Positions 1 through 12,197 of a DNA stretch of 64,000 bases are shown piece after piece. Source of the DNA: Ascidia mentula (taxonomy: Eukaryota; Chordata; Ascidiacea; Phlebobranchia; Ascidiidae); NCBI GenBank assembly GCA_947561715.1, contig OX387197.1:3663001-3727000 (forward strand), given 5' to 3'. Made by a program: the position numbers and the translations under genes. The notes beneath the pieces were generated by a model. That model was not told the origin of the DNA. It did not search any database and saw only the letters and a program-made list of their open reading frames with translations. Within the stretch, counting starts at the first letter, position 1. Each line of letters begins with the position of its first letter.

Positions 1-71
1 TCTGTGTATGTAATGATGTTTAGGGTTAACACAACAATGTCATAGAAGTATCACTAGATATCAATACTTAC

Positions 72-377
72 CACTATAGAACCTGAAGAAGGTTCACAAA
101 CTACATTCCCTGTAATTCTTCCATTGGGTTCAGATGTCCTTGTTATATTAATTCCAGATTTTACCAACATATTGGTTGAATTCATTTCAAAATAAGTTTC
201 TAAACCATCTGCAAGAGTCAGTTTTCCTCCATCAGAGTAGAAACCATAATCAACTTCAGTGCCAGCAGGAGCATATTCATAAACTGAGAGAGAAGCTGAA
301 TCTCCATTGTAATCTAAACACTCTGCTTGTGTTCCAGAGAAGCTCCAAGCCAGTACAACAATAATCAAATAATTCAT
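72..377 (-). CDS. Gene A, first exon of a cadherin-like receptor (partial)
   Basis: Only exon 1 (102 codons) lies in the window; the rest is off the left edge. It starts at an ATG at 377 with a hydrophobic signal peptide ending near GTQA, and closes with a GTAAGT donor just below 72, phase 0. The mature part has the cadherin-type opening V-x-E-x-AP-x-GT, a pair of Cys residues (near residues 20 and 93) and N-glycosylation sites (NST, NIT). Exon 1 of genes B and C is clearly homologous (the run SASLSVYEYAPAGTEV is identical in all three), so this is the next member of the same tandem family. The adhesion or recognition role is inferred from the fold signature; no partner can be read from the sequence. 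Confidence 0.8.
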
Positions 378-1869
378 GTTCTACTTACATGTCACTTGTC
401 TTAAAAAAAGGAAATACAAATCGATTTCTCAAAAATACAAGGCAACAAACAATTTTTGTAGACAAGTTACTCATTTGAAAGTTGCTTTAATTATTGCACA
501 TTTATAAAAGATTTCACTTAAAGAAGGCTTTGTCTTGTAAAGCAACTGAATATAACTATGATTACAGCAAACACCAGGCAGCAAATAATGTTTGCAATTT
601 TAACTGTGAATTTTTTTATAGTCCTATGGTGCACTCTAGTGATAGTTTTTTTTTTGTTAAAATATAAATTAAGTAAAAAATGGATAAATGATTCTAGAAA
701 TATTAATTTTTGCATTATTTTTTATACTAAAGTTCACAAAGTGTCAAAAACTACCTTAAAGTCACATAAGATTTGGAAACTTGGATATATGTGGAGGTGT
801 CATTAAGATAGCATGATCCGATGATGTGTTTTGCCATGCAAAATAAATATTGCACAGACTTTTCACTAACAAATCGAAATTTTTGGTTTCGCTCATGTAA
901 CTTTTTGTGTAAAAAGTTCCGTGAAGTTGCAGTAACTGCGTGTTACAAAAAATTATTTTCAATTGCAAATCATTAAAAATATTAGCTAACATTTGCTGGC
1001 TTCTGTTTTTCTGTTTTGGGTAAGTTTTGCCGGTGGGAAATACCCTTCCTGTAGGTCACAATTTTTGAAAGAGCGTTTGGATAGGCATGAGTGCGAATAG
1101 TACGCTTGACTGATCACATAATTTTGCTATTACTGTGCAAATTTATATTATAAATTAGGTGGTAAATTTTTGTAATGAAAGTATTAATTTTCTTTTGTCT
1201 GAGTTTTACAAACAAATTTTACAGTTGGTTTCCATTTATTTTTCTGAAACATAACATTTAGAAGAGATAGACGTTACACTTACTTCCGTTTAAGAACCTA
1301 TATGCTCTTGGTGCTGGTATTTTATGCATGCAAAATTTCAAATGCTTTGTCAGCAGGTTACTGCCGGATAATGTATATTTCCGGTTTAATAGAAAGTGGC
1401 CTACAGTCTTGCGTTTAAAAAACACATCAAAAATCAATACAATAGCATGGATTTGTCAATTCCAATGAAATCAAATTATGACCAACAAAATTTAGATATA
1501 TAAATAAGAATATGCACCATAACCAATAAACACCCATAAAAATATCCATTGATATAATCATTGGTGCTTGTTGAATATGTGAAAGAATTGCTTAGGAATC
1601 GCCTGAAGTACTCAAATAAGTCTGATATATCGAACTTGGAGCATGATGTCTGGAACAAAAGAGAAACAAATCTGCATGGTCTTGTAATAATACTCAGAAT
1701 GTACATTTCCAGTGTGAATTTATATTGGATGTTACCAGGTTAGGCTGCAGATTTGAAGTAAACTTTATTGGGTCAAAAAGAGTGTAATGAAATGTTCAGG
1801 GAGATTTTCAGTTAACCTTTTTTATATATAATTGACTAAATCAGTCAAAAGCTAGCCAACGGCACTTTT
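378..1869. other. Intergenic, 5' flank of gene A and 3' flank of gene B
   Basis: No gene is seen. About 605-690 resembles 5190-5265, which lies at the same distance upstream of gene B, so the upstream region was duplicated with the genes and may hold shared regulatory sequence. Gene B ends at the right border. Confidence 0.55.
1764..1769 (-). terminator. Candidate polyadenylation signal of gene B
   Basis: AATAAA on the minus strand, about 100 bases past the stop codon of gene B. It is the first such hexamer noticed downstream. Confidence 0.4.
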
Positions 1870-4800
1870 TTAAAAAATGAATCTTAAATCTTTGCCTCCG
1901 GATATAAATTTAAAGTTAAACTGAACAACTGCATAACACATGTAAAGATAACAATGAACATTTTCAACTTTATCTTCATCATACCTAGGTATATCTTCAT
2001 CATATTGGCCTTCAGGTACCATTTCGTAAATTGGGCCTTCATATTCATGGTTGTCAACTAAAAAAAAATATTTGATTAACTACTGACATAACAATAATAT
2101 AGTAACTCAGACAGAGAATATGTTACCTTAGATACATATATATTTTATGTCAAACCTTTTATGCTAAATTGTGGTTTCATTGAAGCCATTGGCATTGTGT
2201 AAAAAAACAGATAATTAACCTCCAGAGTTTACTAGAATTATTAATTTTGTGATAGATTGCAACGATTCACTGACTTGGGTTTGTTTCCATTTGACTTCGA
2301 ATTTCTGTATGATTTTGATTCCTTTCTGTCGTCTTGGTTGGTGACTGCGGTGTATTTTAAAAAAGGATTATTTTTTTAGGTACTGCCAATATATTTTCTT
2401 ACTTCTTGCATGGACACTTAACAAACCTGATTGACCTGCTTGGCAGGTTTAGTTGACTTTTGTCGGATTTTACGTATGTACAGAAAGATAAAACAAGTGG
2501 CCAAAACAAACAACACCACTATCCCTGCTATTAGGCCATTGACAACATGTGATGGATATGTTGAAGCGTCTGTTCATCGATAAAATAATATGTCACATCT
2601 TTCTAATGCAGTTCAGTTTACAAATTACATTTCAATAATAGTTTGGCGATTAAACCAATACATACCATTTTGAATGAAAGTCACATTAATGGCAAAGGGC
2701 ATTGATTCTCTGTTTGGCGATGAAGAAAGTGCGTTTAAGTTGATTGCCGTTATCTAAAAAGAGGCTACACTAAAAGTCAGTTTGACACTAAATGTCATTG
2801 GTGGATTACCTCAATTTCAGTGACACTCCCAATGGAAAATGTAGAATCGCTTGTAAATATATATCCATCTGTTGAAACTTGAAATGGGGAAGTTGCAAGA
2901 AAGGCAAAAGTGGCCTGCAAAGAATCCAAAACCGGTAATAAAAACAAACATATCATCATGATCAACGACTTAACCATTAAATCATCAGGATCAACGACTT
3001 GAAGTTTAAGTAGCGTCTTTCTACCAGGGTCTATGGTAACATACGCAAAGGAGTTAGGAATCTCTTGCAGATATCCCATTGTTTCACCTGCAGTTGTTAT
3101 TACAGGAGAGGTTGTATCATTTTGTTTTATTTCCACCTGCATTATTTAATTAAATTGTTTCTGCATATTGTTAAATATTATACTAATTATTTTCCAAAAT
3201 GACAATTATTTAAAATCAAAAATCAATTTTATCATTTTTTTCAATCATTTTTATTGGTCATTTTTATTGTGTTAGATATGGCATATGATTTGGAAATAAA
3301 TTTGCAACATGATCAGGGTTTTAACATTTAACTTACAACAAGGGAAGTAAAAGACTTTTTATGAGATTGGTTCTCCATGGCTTCAACCTGCATTGCAAAA
3401 ATTTGACCATTTACATTAGGTGGTTTAAGAACACTTAATTTTCCTGTGTAGGGATCAATGTTGAAGTAGTTGAAGTAATCAGTAGGTTGACCTACAAAAT
3501 AATAAAACGGTTCGAAAATGTTATAAAACTGAACACAAATGTGTTGAGATGCATCTATGTAGTTAACCTGATGCAATTTTGTAGGTAATGGCGTCATCAA
3601 TCTTTATATCACCATCTTTTGCTTCAATTTTGGTTATTGGAGCTCCATTAATTTCCAGAAAATCTACCTAAAATAATTCTGTTTGGAAGTTACTTTTAGA
3701 GTGGGAGGTTTCCACTGTGAACCTCATATTATCGATGAAAAATCAGCGTAACCAACATCAAATGAAACGGATTCAAATGAAAAACATAAATTATTAACAT
3801 CAAAATATGAAAATAGCTTTATAATACTTGAAGGAAAATATTTGTGAAATAAATAAATGATACATTTATGCTTCCAGGTGACACTGTTGCTTGATAGAAG
3901 GGTGGGGTGCAGTTTAAAATGTCATCACATGGCAAAAACACCGGTGGATTGTTGTCCACATCCTGCACATTAAATGTGACTTGTGTGTATGAGGTTTGTT
4001 GCCACGGATTTCCCAAACTGTCAAAGCCATCAGAACTGGCTGAACTGCAAAAAGCATTTTCTACACAATTAGCAAAGGATTTAATATTGCCAGAAGTAAA
4101 AATGTTTTGTTTCAGATTTATGCGAGAAAAAACTTTACTCATGAAAACATAAAAGTTATGATGTAAGTGCCAAAACCAGGATGATTTACACAGTCATTTT
4201 CTTTGCCCACAAACTATTGCAAAGTTAATTAGACTTTGGCGGTAATTGCTTTTGGTAGACACAATAATGATATAAGGTTGATAATTATTGTGGTAGGCAG
4301 CTTTTCACTCACATATTAATGACATAAGTTTGATGCCTATTGTAGTCCAATGAGATTTTCAGTTGAAAAACTCCAGAACTTGGGAATGCAAGTATAAAAG
4401 CAGGTTCTGGGCTTTGTGACACAATTGCATACACCAAATTTGATATACCATCTGGGTCAAATGCAGAGATGGATGATGGAATGTACACATTAAGTGGATA
4501 ATTCTGCACAGAAAAGCAGCGAAATTTATTTTGAGAACTGCAAGTTCTAAATGGAATTGAATAAATTATAATATGGTGCCTTTTTATTCTAAATTTTGCA
4601 TGTAAGATATTTATTCACAAACATACAATAGGTAAAATAACTATACATACATCGGCCAGGTCAAATAAGTTGTTGTTGGAGTTTGTGTAAAATTCTGGTG
4701 AATTCATGTTAATATTCTCAACTCTGACTGTGATTGGCTGATTCTGTGTATGTATTGATGTTTGGAATTTACAAATGCTAGAAGCATCAGACATTAATAC

Positions 4801-5107
4801 TTACTACTGTAGACCCTGAAGAAGATTGACATACTACATCCCCTGTAATTTTTCCATTGCTCCCAGATGTCCTAGTTATATTAACTCCAGATTTTACTAA
4901 CAGCTTTGCTGTTTTCATTTCAAAATAAATTTCCAAGTCATTTGCAATAGTCAGTGTTCCTACATCAGAGTAGAAACCATAATTAACTTCAGTTCCAGCA
5001 GGAGCATATTCATAAACTGAGAGAGAAGCTGAATCTCCATTGTAAGTACACTGTGCTTGCGTTCCAGAGAAGCTCCAAGCAAGTACAACAACAAGCAAGT
5101 ATTTCAT
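1870..5107 (-). CDS. Gene B, cadherin-like single-pass receptor, 592 aa
   Basis: Twelve exons fit in phase: 5107-4805, 4743-4651, 4503-4313, 4044-3864, 3667-3568, 3491-3337, 3136-2975, 2914-2810, 2753-2666, 2569-2427, 2344-2275, 2057-1870. Order: signal peptide (MKYLLVVVLAWSFSGTQA), ectodomain of about 430 residues with degenerate cadherin repeats, one helix (about residues 465-490) followed by basic residues, then a tail. Cadherin marks are the junction DVDNNPPVF, the stretch EAKDGDIKIDDAITY and the LDY-type strand. Classical DxNDNxP calcium motifs are mostly weakened, so calcium binding is uncertain. The tail has NHEYEGPIYE and YDEDIPRYDED, Tyr next to acidic residues, which could be phosphorylated. 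The donor after exon 11 is a slightly unusual GTCAGT, but gene C (GTCAGC) and gene S use the same site. Intron 7 is a multiple of three without a stop, so retention would be tolerated. Membrane topology is type I. Confidence 0.8.
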
Positions 5108-7170
5108 CTCTACATGCTATATGTCCTGATAAAAATGGTCATGAATTTTACAACAGAGAACATCACACAGCAGTTACCAAATAATAAACTTTTGGTTGTC
5201 TTGTGGTGTACTCTAGGAATCTCATTTTTGTGTTCAAAATATAATTTAATAAAAAAACATGAACATCTTTACAACTATAGTGCCAGATTTATTGTATGGA
5301 AATTTACAAGATACAAAAAATTACCATGACTTTGGAAACTTGTGGATAAAAGCAGATTTAAGGACGTGGATTTGTCAAGTGGCATCAAAACGATTTGCAC
5401 CATTTTGTTTACATTGCGGCAGAATATTTCAAAGTTTATCATTTTTAAGAAAATCGTTGTGAACGACATTTCGCAAAATTTTTTCATTTGCACTATGTTT
5501 CTTATGTCTATTAATTTGAATTTTGATGACGAAGAGGAGCGATAATAAGGTGTTGATGATGTTATTTGCTATCCCATGTGTTTGGCATATTTGTTTTATT
5601 GCATCGACTAAAATTTATTTCAAGCATTGAACATATTCGCTGATATACTGTCACTGTTAAACAAGCCGTTATTGTACACCTTGACATTCAGATAAGGTAA
5701 CACAAACGCTTGAGGGAAATTTAATCACGAAGTTTTTATTATATTTTGTCCCACCCATTAATCTCTTATCTGTCCTTACAAATATAACTGAACTGCGTTA
5801 CAGAATAAAACTGCTCACAAAACGTTTACAAAACTCCTTCTTTCCTGCATGTCCTTTATTGTTTTCTGTAATAGGAAATCTAACCCTGGTTAGAACATTC
5901 GTACAAAACGAGAGTCGTCGATGTTACATGAACACCTTTTGAAAAGCTTGTGCAAATACCTATTGCATTGTGAGAGAATTTTTGTCGCTTTCAGTCGCTT
6001 GAAACCACATATTTAACTTGTGCCACATTCACACTTGATTTACGGTATCACCTGTTCCGAAGTAACCTGGAGCATTGGGATCGCTACTAGTATTGAACAA
6101 GAATACCTTTGCCTGTATATGATAGCATACATGATTTTATTTTTACACATCACGGATATTAGACAAGAAAAGGAGATTAGTAAAATATATTATCCGGTGA
6201 CACGTAAAGTATTTATTTACAAGTAACATTTTGATGCCGGATATTTCTTAACGTTCACAACGCCTGTTGGTGTCACTCCTGTCAGAGTCGCTTTAAATGC
6301 CAGCAAACAGAAAATCACATCAATATCAGAACACAGATATAACTCCATACCCAAACATAGCGCCCACCAGCAAACAAGTTTCAGACAACTTTCAGACTTG
6401 TGTTTTCTCAGTCTTAATAAACAGTACAATGTACAAGTACGAAGTAAATCATTACGAATGAGCACAAAACGTACGTAAGCAAGTATATGCAAGTATGACG
6501 TACATCACAACGAAGGAGCACGAAAAGTACTAGAACAATAAACAGCAAACAAACCAAAAACGAGAATGAAATTGAATTTGAAACGTACCAATAGTTGATA
6601 ATGATAATGTTATAAGATATGTTTGCGTTTAGAATGCTCATAATAAAGGCTAGAAGCGATTGAAGAGTCTCGTATGACGGACTTGCGTACAAATAAGATT
6701 CCAGAAAATTACAAAACAAACAATTTCTGTGGTGTTTCACTGTGTGCAAATGCTTGTTTGTGCTTCTGCAAGTTCTAGAATGAAACGTTTCTCGGAAGTG
6801 ACCTAAACAAGTTAGGTAAATAAGTAAGATTAAAACCAGATATTACTCACTCTTAAAATAATTTATAACCGTTAAAGTTTGACGTGCTGTTTAACCGCTT
6901 TGCTTGAAAAAAATATTTGAGGAAGAAATATGAACCAAATATTGAAAAGGCCCCTTGACAGAAAATAATGTGCCGGTACGAGGACCTATAGGTGGCACCC
7001 AGCCAAGATCGAAACCCCGTAATTTCAAAGCAAACAATGGTGTTTGTCTGCCCCGTTTTCACATTTCCAGATGCGCCACATTTGGCTTCACCTCCCCTCT
7101 CATGGCCCTGTTCATGGCCCTTTGAAAGCTTTCGTTAATTCGCGCCTCGAACCAACAACAAAATTTAGGT
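5108..7170. other. Intergenic between genes B and C
   Basis: The first 200 bases upstream of gene B match the flank of gene A. The remainder shows no convincing exon on either strand: the open frames are short, AT-rich and lack homologous counterparts. Gene C ends at its right border. Confidence 0.5.
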
Positions 7171-10100
7171 TTAGCAGAGCATGCAACGGTACCTCGGTAT
7201 TTCTTCGTCATAACTTGGGACTTGATTAACATTCGGTATTTCTTCGTCATAACGTGGGATTTGATTAGCATTCGGTATTTCTTCGTCATAACTTGGGACT
7301 TGATTAGCATTCGGTATTTCTTCGTCATAACGTGGGACTTGATTAGCATTCGGTATTTCTTCGTCATAACGTGGGACTTGATTAGCATTCGGTATTTCTT
7401 CGTCATAACGTGGGACTTGATTAGCATTCGGTATTTCTTCGTCATAACGCGGGACTTGATTAGCATTCGGTATTTCTTCGTCATAACGTGGGACTTGATT
7501 AACATTCGGTATTTCTTCGTCATAACGTGGGACTTGATTAGCATTCGGTATTTCTTCGTCATAAGATGGGACTTGATTAGCATTCGGTATTTCTTCGTCA
7601 TAACGTGGAACTTGATTAGCATTCAGTATTTCTTCGTCGTAACATCGGACTTGATAAGCATTCGGCATTTCTTCGTCATAATATGGGACTTGATAAGCAT
7701 CCGGTATTTCATAGATAGGGTATTCATATTCATGGTTGTCTACTGAAAAAATATTAGGTTTGTGCTTTGAAAGAGAGTTGATTTATTGCCATTGTTAAAA
7801 TATGATACTGGCATCACCTGTAGGCGTCTGTCGATGATCAGCAACATTTGGCGACTGCATTGTTGAGTTTTTCAAAATATTTTGATCATCGTTTTCCTGA
7901 CAGGTTTTTGCTGACATATTTGTATCTCTTTCAGACGGTGTTGGCTGATTCACGGTCGCTATTGATTAAGCAGTTAAATTATGTATATATCTCTTCTTGC
8001 CTTTAAATCATTTCACATAAGAGGTTAAGTCTGATTTAAACGATGTTTATGAACCTTTAACACATTACGCGATAGAACTTGTAGGCCTATCTGCTATGTT
8101 CCAAATATAAGTTTTTGGCAGCAAACCAATGCAATTTTGTCATTGTCTGCCGTAACATCGTGTTGCTTATACTGAAATCGTTACAGTGGGATTAACTGTT
8201 TGTAGACTACACATTCACTCCTATAGAGCACAACATTTTGAAAAGCTTGGGACCAAAAGTGTGTTACTGTTCTGATTATGAGCCATTCTAGTTTACCATT
8301 GTCACAATTATCGTTACATTTATTTGATGTCAAAGCTTTGGTTAATTTAACATAAACCAATTACAAATTGCTGACTTGTATTTATTTTCGCTTGATTTCT
8401 GTTGTCTGCATGGTTTTGAATGATTATCGGCGCCTGTGGTTGTGGTTGGGTTTTCATCTGCAAAAAAGATGAACTATAAATAATTCCTTCAACTCTCCAA
8501 ACACACTTTCCAAACCTGTTCCACTTGCTTGGCATGTTTAGTTGAATTTTGTCGGATTTTACTTATCAGCAAAAAGATAAAAAAACACGACAAAACGAAC
8601 AATATAACAAACCCTGCTATCAGGCAGTTGACAACATACGATGGATATGTTGAATCTCCTGTTCATCCATAAATAACAACAACAAATATAACATTAATTT
8701 TGTATTAATTTGTTGTTCAACGTAATGTAGGTTAAACCAGATGAGGCAAATGACATAGCAGTTTAGACATACAAACCAACACACACCAACACGAATGATG
8801 GACACATTTGTATATAAGGGCATTGATTCTCTGTTTGGTGATGAAGGAAGTGCGTTTAAGTTGATTGCTGTTATCTAAAAATCAGATGTACTTAAAATCC
8901 GTTTGGCAGTAAATACTCTGTGGTTTACCTTAATTTGATGTAGATCCCCTACATTTAAAGTAGAATTACTTGTAAAAATATAACCGTCTGTTGAAACTTG
9001 AAATGGGGAAGTTGCCGAATATACGAAGACCGCCTTAAAAGCATCCGGATTCAATAATAGGAATAACTTTTAAATATTTAAAATTATGTGCATACAAGTG
9101 GATCATCATCAGCAGCTACTTGAAGTTTAAATGGTGTCTTTCCATTGGGATCTACAGAGACGTAAGGCAAGGTATTTGAATCTGCATGAATATATCCCAT
9201 TTCACCACTGGAAGAAGTAATCACTGGAGGTGTAGTGTCATTTTGTTTCACTTCCACCTGAAATGTGTTTACTTAAATCAGGGTTCTTACATCATGTAAA
9301 TGCTTAATGTTGATTGATCATGTTACAGTTCACAATAAAATGTTTACTACCTAGTAGACAAATCAAGGACAAAAAAGGTTATTTTTGTGACACAGAAACA
9401 ACACCAAACACACATGTTTTATTATTATTTTGTTTTATGTATATTTCTTGGAAGAAAGTTTTTGATTTCACCTACAATGAGAGATGTAAAAGATTTCTTG
9501 TGGGATATGACTTCCATTGCTTCAACTTGCATTGTGAAAGTTTGACCATTTACATCAGAAGGTTTCAGCATATTTAATATTCCTGAGTTTGGATCAAGTT
9601 CAAAGTAATCCACGTAGTCAGTTGGTTGACCTACAAAACAATAATTTGGGAATATTTTTACCCACTTTTCTTAAACAAAAGCTTACTCTAATGTTACCTG
9701 ATACAAATTTGTAAGTTATGGAGTCATTAATTATTATATCTCCATCTTTAGCTTCAATAGTGGTGATTGGAAGACCAGCAATCTCATCGAAATTTACCTA
9801 AACAAAAGAATTTATCTGCAGATTGCTTTTTGCATGTGAGTATATATACTTTAAATTCAATTAATTTTGAAGCCACAAACCTCTATTTTATGTCAGCAAA
9901 TTTATTTAATAAAATCGATTTCTCTTGTGTGCTATCAGCATCGTTGGTTTCTTATTTAAATTGAATAAAGAAACTGATGATGCTTACAGTTATTTATTAA
10001 TCCTAGTTAATATTTTTTTTAAAGCAAGTAAGATAAACCGAAAAAAGTTTTAAATTTTGCCCAAAATAGTCACCTAAAATCATTTACAAAACTAACAAAA

Positions 10101-11295
10101 TATTTTCTGCACAAACATCTGATAAAACAATATTTATACATCAGTTGATCCTGGTGCCACTGTTGCCTGGTATATGGGTGGGGAGCAAGTTAAAATGTCA
10201 TCACATGGCAAAAACACTGGTGGATTGTTGTCAGCATCCTGGATATTGAATGTAACTTGTGTGTATGAGGTTTGTATAGACTGGTTTCCCAAATTGTCAA
10301 AGCCATCGGAGCTGGCAGAGCTGCAAATGTTTTATACAAATTTAACAAGGTTCTCCACATTATCAATAAAAATTAAAAATTTATTACTTTTGTTATATGC
10401 GAGGAACAACTTGTCCTGTGAGTCATGTATTGCAGAGTAAATTTATTCACACAAAAATCAACATGGTAGTTATGATTTGAAGCAGTAACTTTTTTGGCAA
10501 ATATTTACTTACACATTGAGGATGTACATCTGATACTTATTGTAGTCCAATGACATTTTCAGGTGAAAAACTCCACAACTTTCGAATGCAAGCTTAAATG
10601 CAGATTCTGGGCTTTGCAACACAATTGCATACACCAAGAGTGATATACCATCGGGGTCCAATGCAGAGATAGTTGAAGGAATGTCCACATCAAGGGGATA
10701 ATTCTGCACAGTGATGCATTCAGAATTGCTAACATTGCATGAAAGAAAATAAATTAAAGTACTGCACTCTTTCACTCATAATTATGCAAGTAAGCTACTT
10801 AATCACAGACATAAATTGGGCAAAAAAGTTATACGTACATCATTCAAGTCAAATGTGTAGCTGTTTGTGCTAAATTCTGGTGGATTCATGTTAATATTCT
10901 CAACTCTAACTGTAATTTGCTGATTCTGTGTATGTAATGATGTTTAGGGTTAACACAACAATGTCGTAGAAGTATCACTAGATATCAATACTTACCTCTA
11001 TAGAACCTGAAGAAGGTTTACAAACTACATTCCCTGTAATTCTTCCATTCTCAGATGTCCTTGTTATATTAACTCCAGGCTTAACTAAAAGTTTTGTTGC
11101 ATTCATTTGAAAATAAACTTGCAGGGCATTTGAAATAGTCAGTGTTCCTCCATCAGAGTAGAAACCATAATTAACTTCAGTCCCAGCAGGAGCATATTCA
11201 TAAACTGAGAGAGAAGCTGATGTTCCAATGTAAGTACACTCTGCTTGTGTTCCACAGAAGCTCCAAGCAAGTACAATTACAATCAAAGGGATCAT
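7171..11295 (-). CDS. Gene C, cadherin-like receptor with repeat-expanded tail, 768 aa
   Basis: Thirteen exons fit in phase: 11295-10996, 10925-10839, 10703-10513, 10320-10140, 9797-9698, 9630-9476, 9257-9096, 9033-8929, 8874-8787, 8658-8516, 8457-8376, 7958-7818, 7742-7171. Exons 3-10 have the same lengths as in gene B, a clear tandem paralogue. Start chosen at the ATG at 11295 because it aligns with the starts of A and B; an upstream in-frame Met has no counterpart. The ectodomain repeats the cadherin marks (QDADNNPPVF); one helix follows VNCLIAG. The tail differs from B: an extra symmetric phase-1 exon (7958-7818) and a final exon that opens with VDNHEYEYPIYEI and then runs into about fourteen copies of PNANQVPRYDEEI. 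Adhesion or recognition receptor is inferred; signalling through the Tyr motifs is speculative. Confidence 0.8.
7192..7733 (-). repeat. 39-bp in-frame tandem repeat, about 14 units
   Basis: The unit is 39 bases (13 codons) and never breaks frame on the minus strand. The consensus peptide is PNANQVPRYDEEI. Central units are almost identical; units toward the 5' side of the exon (7620-7733) are diverged (for example PDAYQVPYYDEEM), as expected for an array that grows and homogenises from the middle. Gene B has a single ancestral-looking YDEDIPRYDED at the same place. Confidence 0.93.
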
Positions 11296-11870
11296 ATCGA
11301 TTTTAGATGAAATTGCTTGTAACAAAAAGGAATAAATTTGGTGATATAAAAAAAGTTCGAAGCAAGTACAATAAAAATCAAAGGAATCAGTTCTATTTCA
11401 GATCAAGTTGCCCACAAAAGAAAGGGATTAAAATTGGAAAATATAAAAATGTTTTTTTTTTGCTAAAATCTATCTTTGCACGTTCTGAAATGTCTAGTAT
11501 ACTTGTCAGCCACAGATCTTTCAATTCTGTGTTACTTGAAAAACAATGTCAATCTGTGGGTTACCAAACTAGGAAGGTGCAACTTATCTATCTTTACGTC
11601 TCGTATGTTCCTAAGTTGTATGGTTTGGGTCACATCCACAATTTGATAGTCTACCAATTTTGCTTGAAGAATAGGACCAATTTACTATGGTTCACTAAAG
11701 CGTCAGTCGTAACAAGTTAGTATAAATACACACATAACTGCTTTGTGTTGACAGTAAAACCGACATTACGCAACTGTCAGCAAATTATAATTTAGGGATA
11801 TATTCATTATACCACTGAAAATCAACATTATATGCATCTTTCATATGCAAAGTATGTGCTTTTTGGCGTA

Positions 11871-12197
11871 TCATTCGCCCAAACGATTAAGTTTGTTTAC
11901 AAAAACGAAACAACTCCAACTCGACACCCAGATAAAAACAACTGGCGAGATCATAACACTTTGAAACTGCAAATATTGGAAATGAGGCAGTAATTCGAGA
12001 TCTTTTACGACGCACTCATTTTCGATGTTTACAACTTTGGCATTACTGCGATTTAATGACGACGATAAATACTTTCTCCAGTATTTCGTAATAACGCCCG
12101 TAACTGTGATGCCCATTTTCGACGTTTGATTTTCATCCCACCGTGTTTTATTACCGTCGCAGAAAAATGTACAAATGTACTTCAAGCTGATGTACAC
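11871..12197 (-). other. Open frame of 108 codons in duplication copy 1, unknown
   Basis: Uninterrupted frame including the run ITVTGVITKYWRKYLSSSLN. The duplicated copy at 13694-13921 keeps nearly the same peptide (ITVTGAITKYWRKYLSSSLN) with several conservative changes, hinting at past coding constraint. No recognised domain, no clear signal peptide, no splice sites placed. It may be an exon or a relic. Confidence 0.3.

Noticed and set aside
7059-7622. Second minus-strand frame through the repeats
   Set aside because: Not in phase with the upstream acceptor at 7742; a shadow of the real frame.
7192-7733. Regular repeats resembling a CRISPR array
   Set aside because: Units are contiguous without spacers, in frame, inside a spliced animal exon.
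7222-7746. Plus-strand frame of 174 codons through the 39-bp repeats
   Set aside because: It is the antisense shadow of the gene C tail exon; a 39-base unit keeps every frame open once it lacks stops.
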